From Bacteroidales bacterium UBA6851 (GTDB taxonomy: Bacteria > Bacteroidota > Bacteroidia > Bacteroidales > UBA932), in NCBI GenBank assembly GCA_002451795.1, contig DKDJ01000009.1, forward strand, positions 186,001 through 250,000: 64,000 nt of DNA, read 5' to 3'. Positions 1-9,124 of the stretch are shown one piece after another. The position numbers and the translations under genes are program-made. Every line of letters starts with the position of its first letter. The first letter of the stretch is position 1. Below the pieces are notes generated by a model, which had not been told where the DNA came from, made no database searches, and saw nothing but the letters and a program-made list of their open reading frames with translations.

Positions 1-2
1 AC

Positions 3-812
3 ACGTTCTCTTGTCTTGTGCAAGCCTCTTCTCGCGAGTTGCTTGCCAACGGGTATGAACATCTTGCTGACCATCCGATTAAGGGCCATTGGCGTCAAGA
101 TAAGTTTTCGTCATGCAGTCCAGAGTGTCCGCTTGTGCTAGAACTTGGCTGCGGAAAAGGGGAATATACTGTGGCTATGTCTGAGCGTCGCGCAGATGAG
201 GCTTTTGTCGGGGTAGATATTAAGGGGGCAAGACTATGGAAAGGTGCCAAATATGTTGAATCTAACCATATATCGAATGCTGCCTTTCTTCGTGCAAGAA
301 TAGAGTTTATCTCCGCTTTTTTCGCGCCTGAAGAGGTGTCGCAGATTTGGCTCACTTTCTCTGACCCACAGTACAAAAGCCCTAACTCCCGGCTTAGTTC
401 TCCGGTGTTTCTGAACAAGTACAGAGGGATGCTCAAGCGGGGAGGGGTCGTTCACCTTAAGACAGACTCACGGTTTCTGTACGAATATACTAAGGCTGTC
501 TGTGAGGTGAATTCCTTAAAGGTGTTGGTGCAGACTGAAGATCTTTATGGAGAACTTGATAGACTTAGGCCTCTTGTAGACACCGAAGTGTATGAAGTAT
601 CCACATTCTATGAGACCATGTTCCGGGAGCAGGGATATAAGATTAACTATCTCGCATTTGTTATTGACCATGAAGGGGAATACCGCCAGCCAATGGTGCC
701 TCAGGAGTTTGATTCTGATTATTGGAGGTCAGTGGAGGGACCGAGGCTTCTCTTTGGGCATGACTCTGCAGAGACCCGTAGGCGCAAGTTGTTAGATGCG
801 GTAGGGCAGTAG
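3..812 (+). CDS. trmB: tRNA (guanine-N7-)-methyltransferase TrmB, 5'-truncated by the window edge
   Basis: SAM-dependent methyltransferase that makes m7G46 in the variable loop of tRNAs. The SAM-binding motif LELGCGKGEYT is at residues 41-51 counted from a GTG at 18, and the TrmB signature (LTFSDPQ followed by RL-S, then HLKTDS) lies near residues 112-150. The frame stays open to base 3 and the residues before the GTG resemble the family N-terminus, so the true start is probably upstream of the window and the GTG is not the start. The 3' end is intact. It is followed by 146 bases holding the metK promoter and leader, so metK is a separate transcription unit. Confidence 0.9.
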   Translation, partial: TFSCLVQASSRELLANGYEHLADHPIKGHWRQDKFSSCSPECPLVLELGCGKGEYTVAMSERRADEAFVGVDIKGARLWKGAKYVESNHISNAAFLRARIEFISAFFAPEEVSQIWLTFSDPQYKSPNSRLSSPVFLNKYRGMLKRGGVVHLKTDSRFLYEYTKAVCEVNSLKVLVQTEDLYGELDRLRPLVDTEVYEVSTFYETMFREQGYKINYLAFVIDHEGEYRQPMVPQEFDSDYWRSVEGPRLLFGHDSAETRRRKLLDAVGQ

Positions 813-861
813 AATGCTGTGGCTCTTTTATGGGCGGTGGGGGGTGGCTTGTATGCCGTAA

Positions 862-892
862 TTGGCGAAGTACTATATTTTTGCTATATTTG
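862..892 (+). promoter_or_regulatory. Bacteroidota-type promoter for metK
   Basis: TTG at 862-864, a 20-base spacer, and TATATTTG at 885-892, a full match to the TAnnTTTG -7 box. Transcription should start near 899, giving a leader of about 60 bases that contains the candidate riboswitch. Confidence 0.55.
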
Positions 893-909
893 CAGTCTTT
901 TAACGCAGA

Positions 910-958
910 CGAGGACAGATTTGAATGCTTGCAACCTCGCTCAAAAAAATGCTAAAAT
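910..958 (+). promoter_or_regulatory. Candidate SAM-II-like riboswitch in the metK leader
   Basis: Stem CGAGG (910-914) pairs with CCTCG (935-939). Inside the loop are GATTT (918-922) and CTTGCA (928-933). After the stem comes an 11-base A-rich stretch and GCTAAAA (951-957). From memory, these blocks occur in the same order and with similar spacing in the SAM-II (metA motif) class, whose other members also precede methionine/SAM genes. GCA 931-933 can pair with TGC 950-952 to form a pseudoknot. Deviations are three extra bases between the stem and GATTT and weaker A-U pairing in the pseudoknot. The ATG starts at 959, one base after the GCTAAAA block, so ligand folding would directly block initiation. 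Confidence 0.6.
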
Positions 959-2194
959 ATGAATTATCTTTTTACATCGGAGTCAGTCTCCGAAGGTCAT
1001 CCCGACAAGGTCGCTGACCAGATTTCAGATGCTATTCTTGATGAATTCCTCCGACAGGACAATGAGGCAAAAGTCGCTTGTGAGACATTCTGTACAGCGG
1101 GCCTTGTAGTGGTAGGAGGAGAGGTCCGTTCTGAAGATGCTTATGTGGATGTACCATCTGTGGTACGTCGTGTCATCAAGAGAATAGGTTACGACAAGGC
1201 GGAATATGGATTTGACGCATCTTCATGCGGCGTGATTTCTACTATCCATGAGCAGAGCGTCGATATAAACAGGGGTGTGGTGAGAGCGCTGCCTGAAGAG
1301 CAGGGGGCCGGAGATCAGGGTATGATGTTCGGCTATGCTTGCATTGATACGGAGGAGTATATGCCTTTGGCCCTTTCACTTTCTCACAGGATGCTGCAGA
1401 TTCTTGCCGATATCCGTCACAATGAGCCGGCTCTCATGCCTTACCTTAGGCCTGATGCTAAATCCCAGTTTACAGTGGAATTCTCAGCCAAGCATAAGCC
1501 GATTAGGATTCATACCATTGTGCTTAGTACACAACATGATGAGTTCGATACGGATGAGAATATGCAGAAGCGTATAGAGAAGGATGTCAGGGAAATTGTC
1601 ATTCCTCGTCTTATAGCATCACTTCCGCAGAGAACGGCGGCCCTTTTTGATGATCATTTCATCCTTCATGTCAATCCTACCGGGAAGTTCGTGATTGGTG
1701 GTCCTGCTGGAGATACGGGACTTACGGGAAGAAAAATAATTGTGGATACCTATGGCGGACGCGGTGCTCATGGTGGTGGCGCTTTCTCTGGAAAGGATCC
1801 GTCAAAGGTGGATAGGTCCGCTGCTTATGCTGCCAGATATATTGCTAAGAATCTTGTTGCTGCCGGTGTGGCCAAAGAGTGTCTTGTGCAGATAGCTTAT
1901 GCTATTGGAGTAGCTGAGCCTGTGAGCGTGTTTGTGGATACGTACGGCAGTGCATCTATCCCTGGATACGAGGGTCAGCAGGCAGACGCTTATATCGCTT
2001 CTGTCATCCGAAAGGTGTTCGACTTAAGACCGGCTGCCATCATTAGCAAGTTCGGCCTCAAGAACCCTATTTATGAGCCATGTGCCGCATACGGACACAT
2101 GGGACGCGAGCCTTATGTAAAGGATGGTATCCAATTCTTTGGCTGGGAGAAACTTGATAGTGTCGAACTTCTCAAGAAGGAGTTTGGCTTATAA
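959..2194 (+). CDS. metK: S-adenosylmethionine synthase MetK
   Basis: Cytosolic enzyme that condenses methionine and ATP to S-adenosylmethionine, releasing phosphate and pyrophosphate. At 411 residues it is close to the usual size (about 385-430). Visible motifs are SEGHPDKVADQISD with the catalytic His near residue 14, the ATP-binding GAGDQGMMFGYA near 115-126, and the P-loop-like GGGAFSGKDPSKVDRSAAY near 270. The ATG directly follows the candidate SAM-II-like element, which implies translational feedback by the product. smpB begins 8 bases downstream and miaA follows, so the three are probably co-transcribed. Confidence 0.97.
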   Translation: MNYLFTSESVSEGHPDKVADQISDAILDEFLRQDNEAKVACETFCTAGLVVVGGEVRSEDAYVDVPSVVRRVIKRIGYDKAEYGFDASSCGVISTIHEQSVDINRGVVRALPEEQGAGDQGMMFGYACIDTEEYMPLALSLSHRMLQILADIRHNEPALMPYLRPDAKSQFTVEFSAKHKPIRIHTIVLSTQHDEFDTDENMQKRIEKDVREIVIPRLIASLPQRTAALFDDHFILHVNPTGKFVIGGPAGDTGLTGRKIIVDTYGGRGAHGGGAFSGKDPSKVDRSAAYAARYIAKNLVAAGVAKECLVQIAYAIGVAEPVSVFVDTYGSASIPGYEGQQADAYIASVIRKVFDLRPAAIISKFGLKNPIYEPCAAYGHMGREPYVKDGIQFFGWEKLDSVELLKKEFGL

Positions 2195-2202
2195 TACCAT
2201 AT

Positions 2203-2655
2203 ATGGCAAAGGCTAAGAGTAGAGTGCAGATCAACAACAAGAAAGCCTCATTTGAATATGAGTTTCTTGAACAGTATGATGCGGGGCTTGTACTGGTGGG
2301 TACGGAGATTAAATCCATACGTGCCGGAAAGGCTTCGTTGCAGGAGGCCTATTGCTATTTCTCCGGAGGTGAATTGTACCTCCGAGGCATGAATATCGCG
2401 ACTTATTTCTGGGCTTCTGCCTGGAGCAGCCATGAACCTTTTAGAGATCGTAAGCTTCTGCTTACTCGCAAGGAACTGCGGCATCTAGCACAGGCTGTCA
2501 AGACCAAGGGCCTTACCATCGTCGCTACGAGAGTCTATATATCGGACAATGGATATGCCAAAGTTCATATAGCGCTTGCCCGCGGAAAGAAAGAATATGA
2601 CAAGCGGGCTAGCATTAAGGAAAAAGATATACGTCGTGAGATGGAAAGAAACTGA
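2203..2655 (+). CDS. smpB: SsrA-binding protein SmpB
   Basis: Small basic protein that binds tmRNA and carries it to ribosomes stalled on broken mRNA. It has 150 residues, normal for the family. The family signature is visible: the N-terminal NKKASFEYEFLEQYDAGLVLVGTEIKS strand region in two parts, the GKASLQEAYC segment, and a C-terminal basic helix (KKEYDKRASIKEKDI) that enters the ribosomal A site. It lies 8 bases after metK and 3 bases before miaA on the same strand. The tmRNA gene itself is not in this window. Confidence 0.96.
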   Translation: MAKAKSRVQINNKKASFEYEFLEQYDAGLVLVGTEIKSIRAGKASLQEAYCYFSGGELYLRGMNIATYFWASAWSSHEPFRDRKLLLTRKELRHLAQAVKTKGLTIVATRVYISDNGYAKVHIALARGKKEYDKRASIKEKDIRREMERN

Positions 2656-2658
2656 TCT

Positions 2659-3525
2659 ATGCCAAAAGTTCATAATATCCTAGCCCAACTTCCTGAGCCT
2701 GAATCTATAGATATGGGCTCTCTTGCAGGGCAGTGGCTTCGTGGCGAACTTGACCTTGTGGTAGTACTCGGCCCTACGGCTTCTGGGAAGACGAGGTACG
2801 CTGTGGAACTTGCCCGCGAAATTAATGCCATGGTGGCTGTGGGTATGTTTGAAGGTTGTCCTGGAAGGATGACAGACGAATGTCCGGTAAGTGGGGCGGA
2901 AATTATTTCTGCTGATTCGAGGCAGGTCTATCGAGGTATGGATATTGGAACTGGCAAGGATCTCGATGAATATGGTGAGATTCCGTATCATCTTATTGAT
3001 ATTGCTGATGCCGGGGAGCAGTATAATGTATTCCGCTATGTCGAAGACTTTAAGAAAGTTTATGCAGATATCCGCTCTCGTCGCTCGGTACCTATCTTGT
3101 GTGGCGGGACTGGTATGTATATTAATGCTGTGACTGCAGGTTATGATTTCTCATCTAATACACCGCTCAGCGCGAGTCGTGCGCCTGTAAGCATAGATGG
3201 GCTGCCTCGTTCTCCATATTTTATTGGTACGCTTGTGAGCCGTGAAGTTCGCAATGCTCGTATTGATGCTAGATTGGATGTGCGTCTTAAAGAGGGAATG
3301 GTGGATGAAATTCGCGGACTTTTGGAAAGAGGCGTACCGGTGGATGTTCTTCTTGGGTATGGTTTGGAGTACAGATTTGTCACGCAATATATTATTGGGG
3401 AGCTTTCGTATGACCAGATGAGGGACAAACTTGCCATAGCAATACACCAATTTGCCAAGCGACAGATGACATGGTTTAGGGGTATGGAACGTAGTGGAGT
3501 AAAGATACATTGGACGCATGTGTAA
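2659..3525 (+). CDS. miaA: Divergent tRNA dimethylallyltransferase (MiaA-like)
   Basis: Probable transferase of a dimethylallyl group to A37 of tRNAs reading UNN codons. Family marks are the P-loop GPTASGKT (38-45), IISADSRQVYRGMDIGTGK (82-100), YHLID, CGGTGMYINA and the C-terminal RQMTWFRG. Three features are odd: an N-terminal extension of about 30 residues, an insertion of about 22 residues (57-79, containing two Cys) between the P-loop helix and the AEIISADS strand, and the apparent absence of the helical insertion domain of about 50 residues that normally follows the GxDF segment. Here only a short linker joins TAGYDF to the SREVRNARIDARLD region. Bacteroidales often carry more than one MiaA, so this may be a specialised paralogue. 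Confidence 0.75.
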   Translation: MPKVHNILAQLPEPESIDMGSLAGQWLRGELDLVVVLGPTASGKTRYAVELAREINAMVAVGMFEGCPGRMTDECPVSGAEIISADSRQVYRGMDIGTGKDLDEYGEIPYHLIDIADAGEQYNVFRYVEDFKKVYADIRSRRSVPILCGGTGMYINAVTAGYDFSSNTPLSASRAPVSIDGLPRSPYFIGTLVSREVRNARIDARLDVRLKEGMVDEIRGLLERGVPVDVLLGYGLEYRFVTQYIIGELSYDQMRDKLAIAIHQFAKRQMTWFRGMERSGVKIHWTHV

Positions 3526-3545
3526 TATTTTTTTAACGTTTCATA

Positions 3546-3577
3546 TTTGCAGGAGTGGTCGGAATGGGTTATATTTG
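3546..3577 (+). promoter_or_regulatory. Strong Bacteroidota promoter for the Oar/lipoprotein cassette
   Basis: TTTG at 3546-3549, a 20-base spacer and TATATTTG at 3570-3577, a perfect match at both boxes. The predicted start near 3584 gives a leader of about 60 bases before the ATG at 3643. Confidence 0.7.
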
Positions 3578-3642
3578 CGAGCGATTTGGGAATAGTTTGC
3601 GAGAAAGGAAACCTGAAATGTTTTCTAATTATATAAAACTGT

Positions 3643-6600
3643 ATGAACAAAACAATCAAAAGCCTGTTGCTGTGTTTCGCAGCAATGCTTTTTGTTATCT
3701 CTGCTTCTGCGCAGGTAACAACCTCTTCCCTGAACGGTAGGATTACCGATATGGGCGGAGAGCCAATTCCCGGAGCGACAGTCGTCGCCGTACACACACC
3801 TTCCGGGTCACAGTACTACTCTGTAACCAACGAGGAAGGTCGCTACTTCATCAATGGTATGCGTGCTGGCGGTCCTTACTCCGTAGAAATCAGCACCCTC
3901 GGTTATCAGACAGTGAATTACACTGATATCACGCTTCAGCTTGCCGAGAGTTACAATCTTTCAGCTAAGCTCGCTGATGACAAGGAAATGCTTTCAGAAG
4001 CAGTGGTTATCTCTACAGCAGCTACTCGTTTCGCAACGGAGAAAACAGGTGCAGCTACCAACATCAACAACGCACAGATTACAGCTATTCCTACTGTTAG
4101 CAGGAGCATCACTGATGTGACCCGCCTTTCTCCATACGGCGGAAACGGTATGAAATTCGCTGGTGCTGACGGACGTACTGCCAACTTTACCGTTGATGGT
4201 GCTAACTTCAACAATAACTTCGGTCTTTCTGATAAGATTCCTGGAGGCGGAAGCCCTATTTCTATCGATGCTATCGAAGAGATGCAGGTGGTTATCTCTC
4301 CGTATGATGTGCGTCAGACCAACTTTATCGGCGGTGGTATTAACGCCATCACTAAATCCGGTACCAACACTGTAAAAGGATCTGCTTACGTATATCATCG
4401 TAATGAGAATATGCGCGGTGATGCCGTTTGTGGAGATCTTATCACTAGTGGCCGTGACAGCGACCGCCAGACCACATACGGATTTACCCTCGGCGGTCCG
4501 ATTGTGAAGAACAAACTCTTCTACTTCGTCAATGCAGAGTATACTAAGACTCCAACCATCGCTAATCGTTGGCATGGCTCAAAGAACGGTGTTGCTAATG
4601 CAGACGATTTCGTTTCCAGAACCACCCTTTCCGATCTTCAGAAAGTATCTGAGTTCGCTAAGTCTGAGTATGGATATGACACAGGCTCATGGGAGGATTT
4701 CCCTGCCGATGAGAGCAATATGAAGTTCCTCGGACGAATTGACTGGAATATCAATGATAAGAACAAGTTGACTGTTCGATACAACTATACTCTTAATAGG
4801 TCCTGGAGTTCGCCTAACGGTTCTTCTATGGATGGTGGTTCTCGTATGCCAAGTTCTCGTATGTCCAAGAACTCCATGTCGTACGCTAACTCCATGTACT
4901 CCATTGACAACTATGTGAACACATGGTCAGTAGATTTCAATAGCCGTATCACAGACAACCTTTCCAATCAGTTCCTCGCCACATTCTCCAAACTTGATGA
5001 CCTTCGTGGAACTAACTCTTCAGAGTTCCCATTCATCGATATTCTCAAGACTGATGAGGATGGAAATACAGACAACTATATGGCTCTTGGATACGAGCTC
5101 TTCACATGGAACAATGCGGTTCACAACACTGTCGCTACCGTTAAGGACGACCTTACATGGTACAATGGTGACCACAAGGTTACTGGAGGTATCAGCTACG
5201 AGTATCAGATGGCTGACAACTCATACATGAGAAACGGCACTGGATATTATCGTTATAGCAGTGTCGATGATTTCATCAGCAAGGCTACTCCTGAGACTGT
5301 CGCCCTTACATACGGTTACGACGGAGAGCTTAATCCGGCTGCCCGTGTTCGTTTCCACAAGCCGAGCATCTATGCTCAGGACGAGTGGCAGGTAAATGAC
5401 AATTTCAAACTTACCGCCGGTATTCGTCTCGACGGATTGTTCTTCGACAATAGGGATCTTATGACCAATGCTTCCATCTACTCTATTGATTGGAATGCAG
5501 ATAACGCTGACCTCTATAAGAAAGGAAGATTCTCAGTTAATGAGGCTGGTGAGTATGTTTATGACGCCAAGGGCGACTATATCAAGAATGATGACGGTAC
5601 TTACGGAACCATCCCAGGACGTAAGTCTATTGATACCGGTAAGTGGCCTTCTGCCAGCATTACCGTTTCTCCTCGTGTCGGTTTTACATGGGACGTACTC
5701 GGTGACAAGAGTTTCAAACTCCGTGGTGGTACCGGACTCTTCTCTGGACGTCTGCCTCTAGTATTCTTTACCAATATGCCTACAAACTCCGGTATGGTTC
5801 AGTATCAGGCAGCCATCAATGCAGGAAAGACTGTCCCTGATGGATACACCGGACGTACTGAGGTAAGGAACGGCAAGACATACTTTGACATGAGCGAGTT
5901 CGCTGGTGGAGTACTCAGCCGCGCCGAGCTTTACGAGAAGCTTATCTCTCTTGGATATCCTTCTACTATCTCCCCTGAAGATGGAACTATTCCTTCCAAC
6001 TTCTCTGCTGTGGATTCTAAGTTTAAGATGCCTCAGGTTTGGAAGACCTCTCTTGCCATTGACTATGCATTCCCTACTTCATTCCCATTCACTGTGAGTG
6101 TTGAGGGTATCTTTAACAAGACTATCAACGGTGTTGTTCTGCGCGACTGGAGTGTCAAGGATCCTAATGGATTTGCAAGGTTCAATGGTGTAGACAACCG
6201 CCCTATTTACGATACCAACTCCAAGCTTACTTACCTTGCTTCCTACAAGGTGGAGACAAAGGACGGTGTGACTACTTATACTCCGCAGTATAAGAATATG
6301 CCTAACGCATATGTTCTTGAGAATACTAGCAAGGGTTATGGATACTCTGGCTCTGTAACCGTGAACATGGAGCCTGTACAGGGACTTCGTCTTATGGCTG
6401 CGTATACTCATACTGCAAGCAAGGAGCTTACCAGCATGCCTGGTTCTAACGCTTCTTCGGTGCTTAACTACATGGGTACCGTCAACGGACCTAACAACCC
6501 AGGTCTTCATAACTCACAGAATGTGACCCCTGACCGTTTCGTCGCTTCTCTTACACATAGCGATCGCAGCGGAAACCACTACAGTTTCATATACGAGACA

Positions 6601-7146
6601 TGGCGAGGCGGTTTCAACTATGCTTATATGACCACAAATGACATCAATAACGACGGATTCAATTACGACCTAATTTACATCCCTACGGATGCGCAGGTGG
6701 CAAACAAGGAGTTCCGTTTCGTATCTGATGATGATGCTGCTCGCTTTATGGACTATGTTCATGCAGACAAGTACCTCAGCAAGCATCAGGGTGAGTATGC
6801 AGAGGCATACAGCGTATATTCTCCATGGGTGCACAGACTTGACTTCAGCTACAAGCATGATTTCTCTGTCAAGGTCGGCAAGTCTACCAACACACTTCAG
6901 CTCAGCCTTGATGTTAAGAATATTCTTAATCTCTTCAATTCAAGTTGGGGTGTAATCAAATATCTCAATCCTGCTCTTGGCTCAGATCAGCCTCGTGTTC
7001 TCAAATACGAGGGTGTTGATAAGGAAGGCTATGCTACATTCTCTACTCCTAAGGCTGTCAATGGCAACACTGAGACATTTGAGCCTTATCACAACCTTGG
7101 CCAGTGCTGGTATGCATCAGTTGGTATCAAATATCTATTCAACTAA
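3643..7146 (+). CDS. Oar-type TonB-dependent outer-membrane receptor
   Basis: Large outer-membrane beta-barrel of 1167 residues. A Sec signal peptide ends at about ISASAQ (residue 24). A carboxypeptidase-regulatory-like beta-sandwich (about 27-112, with NGRITDMGGEPIPGATV) follows, then a plug domain (about 120-240, TVDGANFNNNFG, GGGINAITKSGTN) and a C-terminal barrel ending in YLFN. It resembles the Oar family more than SusC because the SusC plug signature is not evident. The substrate cannot be read from sequence: Oar-type proteins have been linked both to uptake and to protein export. It has its own promoter, and a surface lipoprotein gene follows 15 bases downstream, like a Sus-type receptor/lid pair. 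Energy would come from the ExbB/ExbD/TonB genes at 9-14 kb. Confidence 0.88.
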   Translation: MNKTIKSLLLCFAAMLFVISASAQVTTSSLNGRITDMGGEPIPGATVVAVHTPSGSQYYSVTNEEGRYFINGMRAGGPYSVEISTLGYQTVNYTDITLQLAESYNLSAKLADDKEMLSEAVVISTAATRFATEKTGAATNINNAQITAIPTVSRSITDVTRLSPYGGNGMKFAGADGRTANFTVDGANFNNNFGLSDKIPGGGSPISIDAIEEMQVVISPYDVRQTNFIGGGINAITKSGTNTVKGSAYVYHRNENMRGDAVCGDLITSGRDSDRQTTYGFTLGGPIVKNKLFYFVNAEYTKTPTIANRWHGSKNGVANADDFVSRTTLSDLQKVSEFAKSEYGYDTGSWEDFPADESNMKFLGRIDWNINDKNKLTVRYNYTLNRSWSSPNGSSMDGGSRMPSSRMSKNSMSYANSMYSIDNYVNTWSVDFNSRITDNLSNQFLATFSKLDDLRGTNSSEFPFIDILKTDEDGNTDNYMALGYELFTWNNAVHNTVATVKDDLTWYNGDHKVTGGISYEYQMADNSYMRNGTGYYRYSSVDDFISKATPETVALTYGYDGELNPAARVRFHKPSIYAQDEWQVNDNFKLTAGIRLDGLFFDNRDLMTNASIYSIDWNADNADLYKKGRFSVNEAGEYVYDAKGDYIKNDDGTYGTIPGRKSIDTGKWPSASITVSPRVGFTWDVLGDKSFKLRGGTGLFSGRLPLVFFTNMPTNSGMVQYQAAINAGKTVPDGYTGRTEVRNGKTYFDMSEFAGGVLSRAELYEKLISLGYPSTISPEDGTIPSNFSAVDSKFKMPQVWKTSLAIDYAFPTSFPFTVSVEGIFNKTINGVVLRDWSVKDPNGFARFNGVDNRPIYDTNSKLTYLASYKVETKDGVTTYTPQYKNMPNAYVLENTSKGYGYSGSVTVNMEPVQGLRLMAAYTHTASKELTSMPGSNASSVLNYMGTVNGPNNPGLHNSQNVTPDRFVASLTHSDRSGNHYSFIYETWRGGFNYAYMTTNDINNDGFNYDLIYIPTDAQVANKEFRFVSDDDAARFMDYVHADKYLSKHQGEYAEAYSVYSPWVHRLDFSYKHDFSVKVGKSTNTLQLSLDVKNILNLFNSSWGVIKYLNPALGSDQPRVLKYEGVDKEGYATFSTPKAVNGNTETFEPYHNLGQCWYASVGIKYLFN

Positions 7147-7161
7147 TAGGGACGAGTCGTT

Positions 7162-9102
7162 ATGAAACTTAAAAATATAATTGCAGCTCTTCTCGCGGGC
7201 TTGACTCTTTTCACAGCATGTGACAAGAATGAGGAGATGTTCCTCTCAGAAGTTCGCGTATCATCTTCCTACGTTGCCATTCCAATTGAGGGTGGTCAGC
7301 AGGAGATAACTGTTACGGCTACGGACTCATGGTCCATCGCTGTAAGTGAAAAGGATGCGGAATGGCTTACCGTCTCACCTGTTCAGGGTGAGGCCGGTGA
7401 GTCCAAGGTGGTATTCTCCGCAAAGGCAGGTACTGCTTCCAACACCACTACCCTCAGGCTTGTGTGTGCAGGCAAAACTCAATTGATCAACGTTCTCCAG
7501 CAGGCCGGCAAGTTGGAACTTCCTATTTCCAAGACTACTGATGTCAATGCGGCTGAAGATGGTACCACATGGCGTATAAAGGGTACTGTGAGGGGCATTT
7601 CTAATACAACTTACGGTAACTATTACATTGATGATGCATACGGTTCTGTGTATGTGTACGGCACTCTGAACAATGGTGAGGAGAAGAAGTTCGCTGCTCT
7701 TGGAATTGAAGCTGGTGATATCATTACAGTTCAAGGAAAGAAGGGCACATATAATGGTCCACAGATGGTGAATGTAGACGTCATCGCTATCGAGAAGTCC
7801 CTTATCAAGGTCGCTTCAATTGATCCTGCTGATGCCACTATCGCCAAGGAAGGTGGTGATGTGAATGTTGCTCTTACTGTTAAGGGTGAAGGAACTTCAG
7901 TTGTTATTCCAGAGGAAGCCAAGAGCTGGCTTTCCGTAACTGGAATTCAGATTGGTGCTAAGGAGACTATTGTAACACTTTCCGCTGCCGCCAACGAAGT
8001 CGGCGACCGTTCTGTGGAAGTCTCTTTCGTTACTACAAATTCAGGAAAGAGCTATTCAGCTGTGGCAACTATCAGCCAGAAGGGTGCTATCATAGATGCT
8101 GATGTTGCTACTATTCTTGCTGCAGAGGATGGTTCAACTCAGTATAGGGTCTCTGGATATGTGTCTAAGGTAAATGATCTTTCTGCTGGAAAGATTTATA
8201 TCAAGGATGCTACTGGAGAACTTTACCTCTATAAGGTGAGCTATGGTGAGCTTACCGTAAATAATGGTGATATCATTACAGTGGTTGGTGCTAAGGGCTC
8301 ATACAATGGGGCTGGACAGCTTGTAAATGCTTCTGTGGAGTCAGTCACACCTGTGAAAGATATTGACCTTGCAGGGTTCCGTGCTCTTCCTAACGATAAA
8401 ACAGCATACTATCGTATTTCTGGAAAGGTTGCCAAGAGTACCGAGGCCAATACTAAATGGGATCTTACCTATGGCAACTTCGCACTTACTGACGGTACTA
8501 CCGAGGTTTACGTCTATGGTGTAAGGAATGGTTTTGGCGGTGCGAAAGGCAATTTTGATAAACTTGGAGTTGCTGAGGGTGATGAACTTACCATCGTATG
8601 CTATAAGACTAGTTACAAGGACCTTATTGAGGCTGACGGCTGCTTCTATGTTTCTCACAAGTCTGGTTCTGCCGTAGATCCGACTCCGACTCCGGGAGGC
8701 GATCAACTTACAGTTTCATCTGATTTGTTCCCTTCTTCATACGCAGCTGATGATTCAGAGATTTCCGCTTCCGGTACAACTATTGTGATTAACAATGTTG
8801 CAAATTACGGCAATGGTATTCAGATGAAGAAGGAAGGCTCATATATCTACAACAAGTCTGCTGTGAAGGCCATTTCTTCTATCAAACTCAATAAGTCTGA
8901 GACTAAGAAATGGTATAAGGACAACGTTACTGTGTATGCAGGGTCTTCTTCCAATCCTTCTATCGAAATAGCCTTGTCTTCTTCAGATGATGAGTCTGGT
9001 TCTGTGTACGACCTCTCTTCTGGAGATTATACGTATTTTAAGATTGTCAATAACTCCATTTATGCAGTCTATATGTCAAGCATAGAGGTGATTTATAAAT
9101 AA
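7162..9102 (+). CDS. Surface lipoprotein with BACON and repeated OB-fold-like domains
   Basis: 646 residues. The lipobox LFTAC puts the lipidated Cys at residue 20, and the following DKNEE resembles the Bacteroidota lipoprotein export signal, so surface exposure is likely. Domain order from sequence: BACON-like (about 30-115, ending VLQQAGK), OB-like unit (about 118-212), second BACON-like (about 218-310, ending ISQKGA), two more OB-like units (about 316-395 and 400-500), a PTPTPGG linker, and a C-terminal beta-rich domain (about 518-646). The OB units share the pattern YRISGxV, then YGNxxxxDxxxxVYVYG, then GDxITVxGxKGxYNG. It forms a unit with the upstream receptor and precedes a strong terminator. 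The ligand is unknown; polysaccharide or nucleic acid are both possible for these folds. Confidence 0.75.
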   Translation: MKLKNIIAALLAGLTLFTACDKNEEMFLSEVRVSSSYVAIPIEGGQQEITVTATDSWSIAVSEKDAEWLTVSPVQGEAGESKVVFSAKAGTASNTTTLRLVCAGKTQLINVLQQAGKLELPISKTTDVNAAEDGTTWRIKGTVRGISNTTYGNYYIDDAYGSVYVYGTLNNGEEKKFAALGIEAGDIITVQGKKGTYNGPQMVNVDVIAIEKSLIKVASIDPADATIAKEGGDVNVALTVKGEGTSVVIPEEAKSWLSVTGIQIGAKETIVTLSAAANEVGDRSVEVSFVTTNSGKSYSAVATISQKGAIIDADVATILAAEDGSTQYRVSGYVSKVNDLSAGKIYIKDATGELYLYKVSYGELTVNNGDIITVVGAKGSYNGAGQLVNASVESVTPVKDIDLAGFRALPNDKTAYYRISGKVAKSTEANTKWDLTYGNFALTDGTTEVYVYGVRNGFGGAKGNFDKLGVAEGDELTIVCYKTSYKDLIEADGCFYVSHKSGSAVDPTPTPGGDQLTVSSDLFPSSYAADDSEISASGTTIVINNVANYGNGIQMKKEGSYIYNKSAVKAISSIKLNKSETKKWYKDNVTVYAGSSSNPSIEIALSSSDDESGSVYDLSSGDYTYFKIVNNSIYAVYMSSIEVIYK

Positions 9103-9124
9103 TTCTTAATTGAGATTTATTTAA

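Noticed and set aside
3141..3797. 218-codon open frame antisense to miaA and the receptor start
   Set aside because: Crosses a perfect promoter on the other strand and shows no domain.
7162..9102. Calling the receptor partner a SusD homologue
   Set aside because: The SusD fold is helical with TPR-like units; this protein is all-beta with BACON and OB-like patterns.
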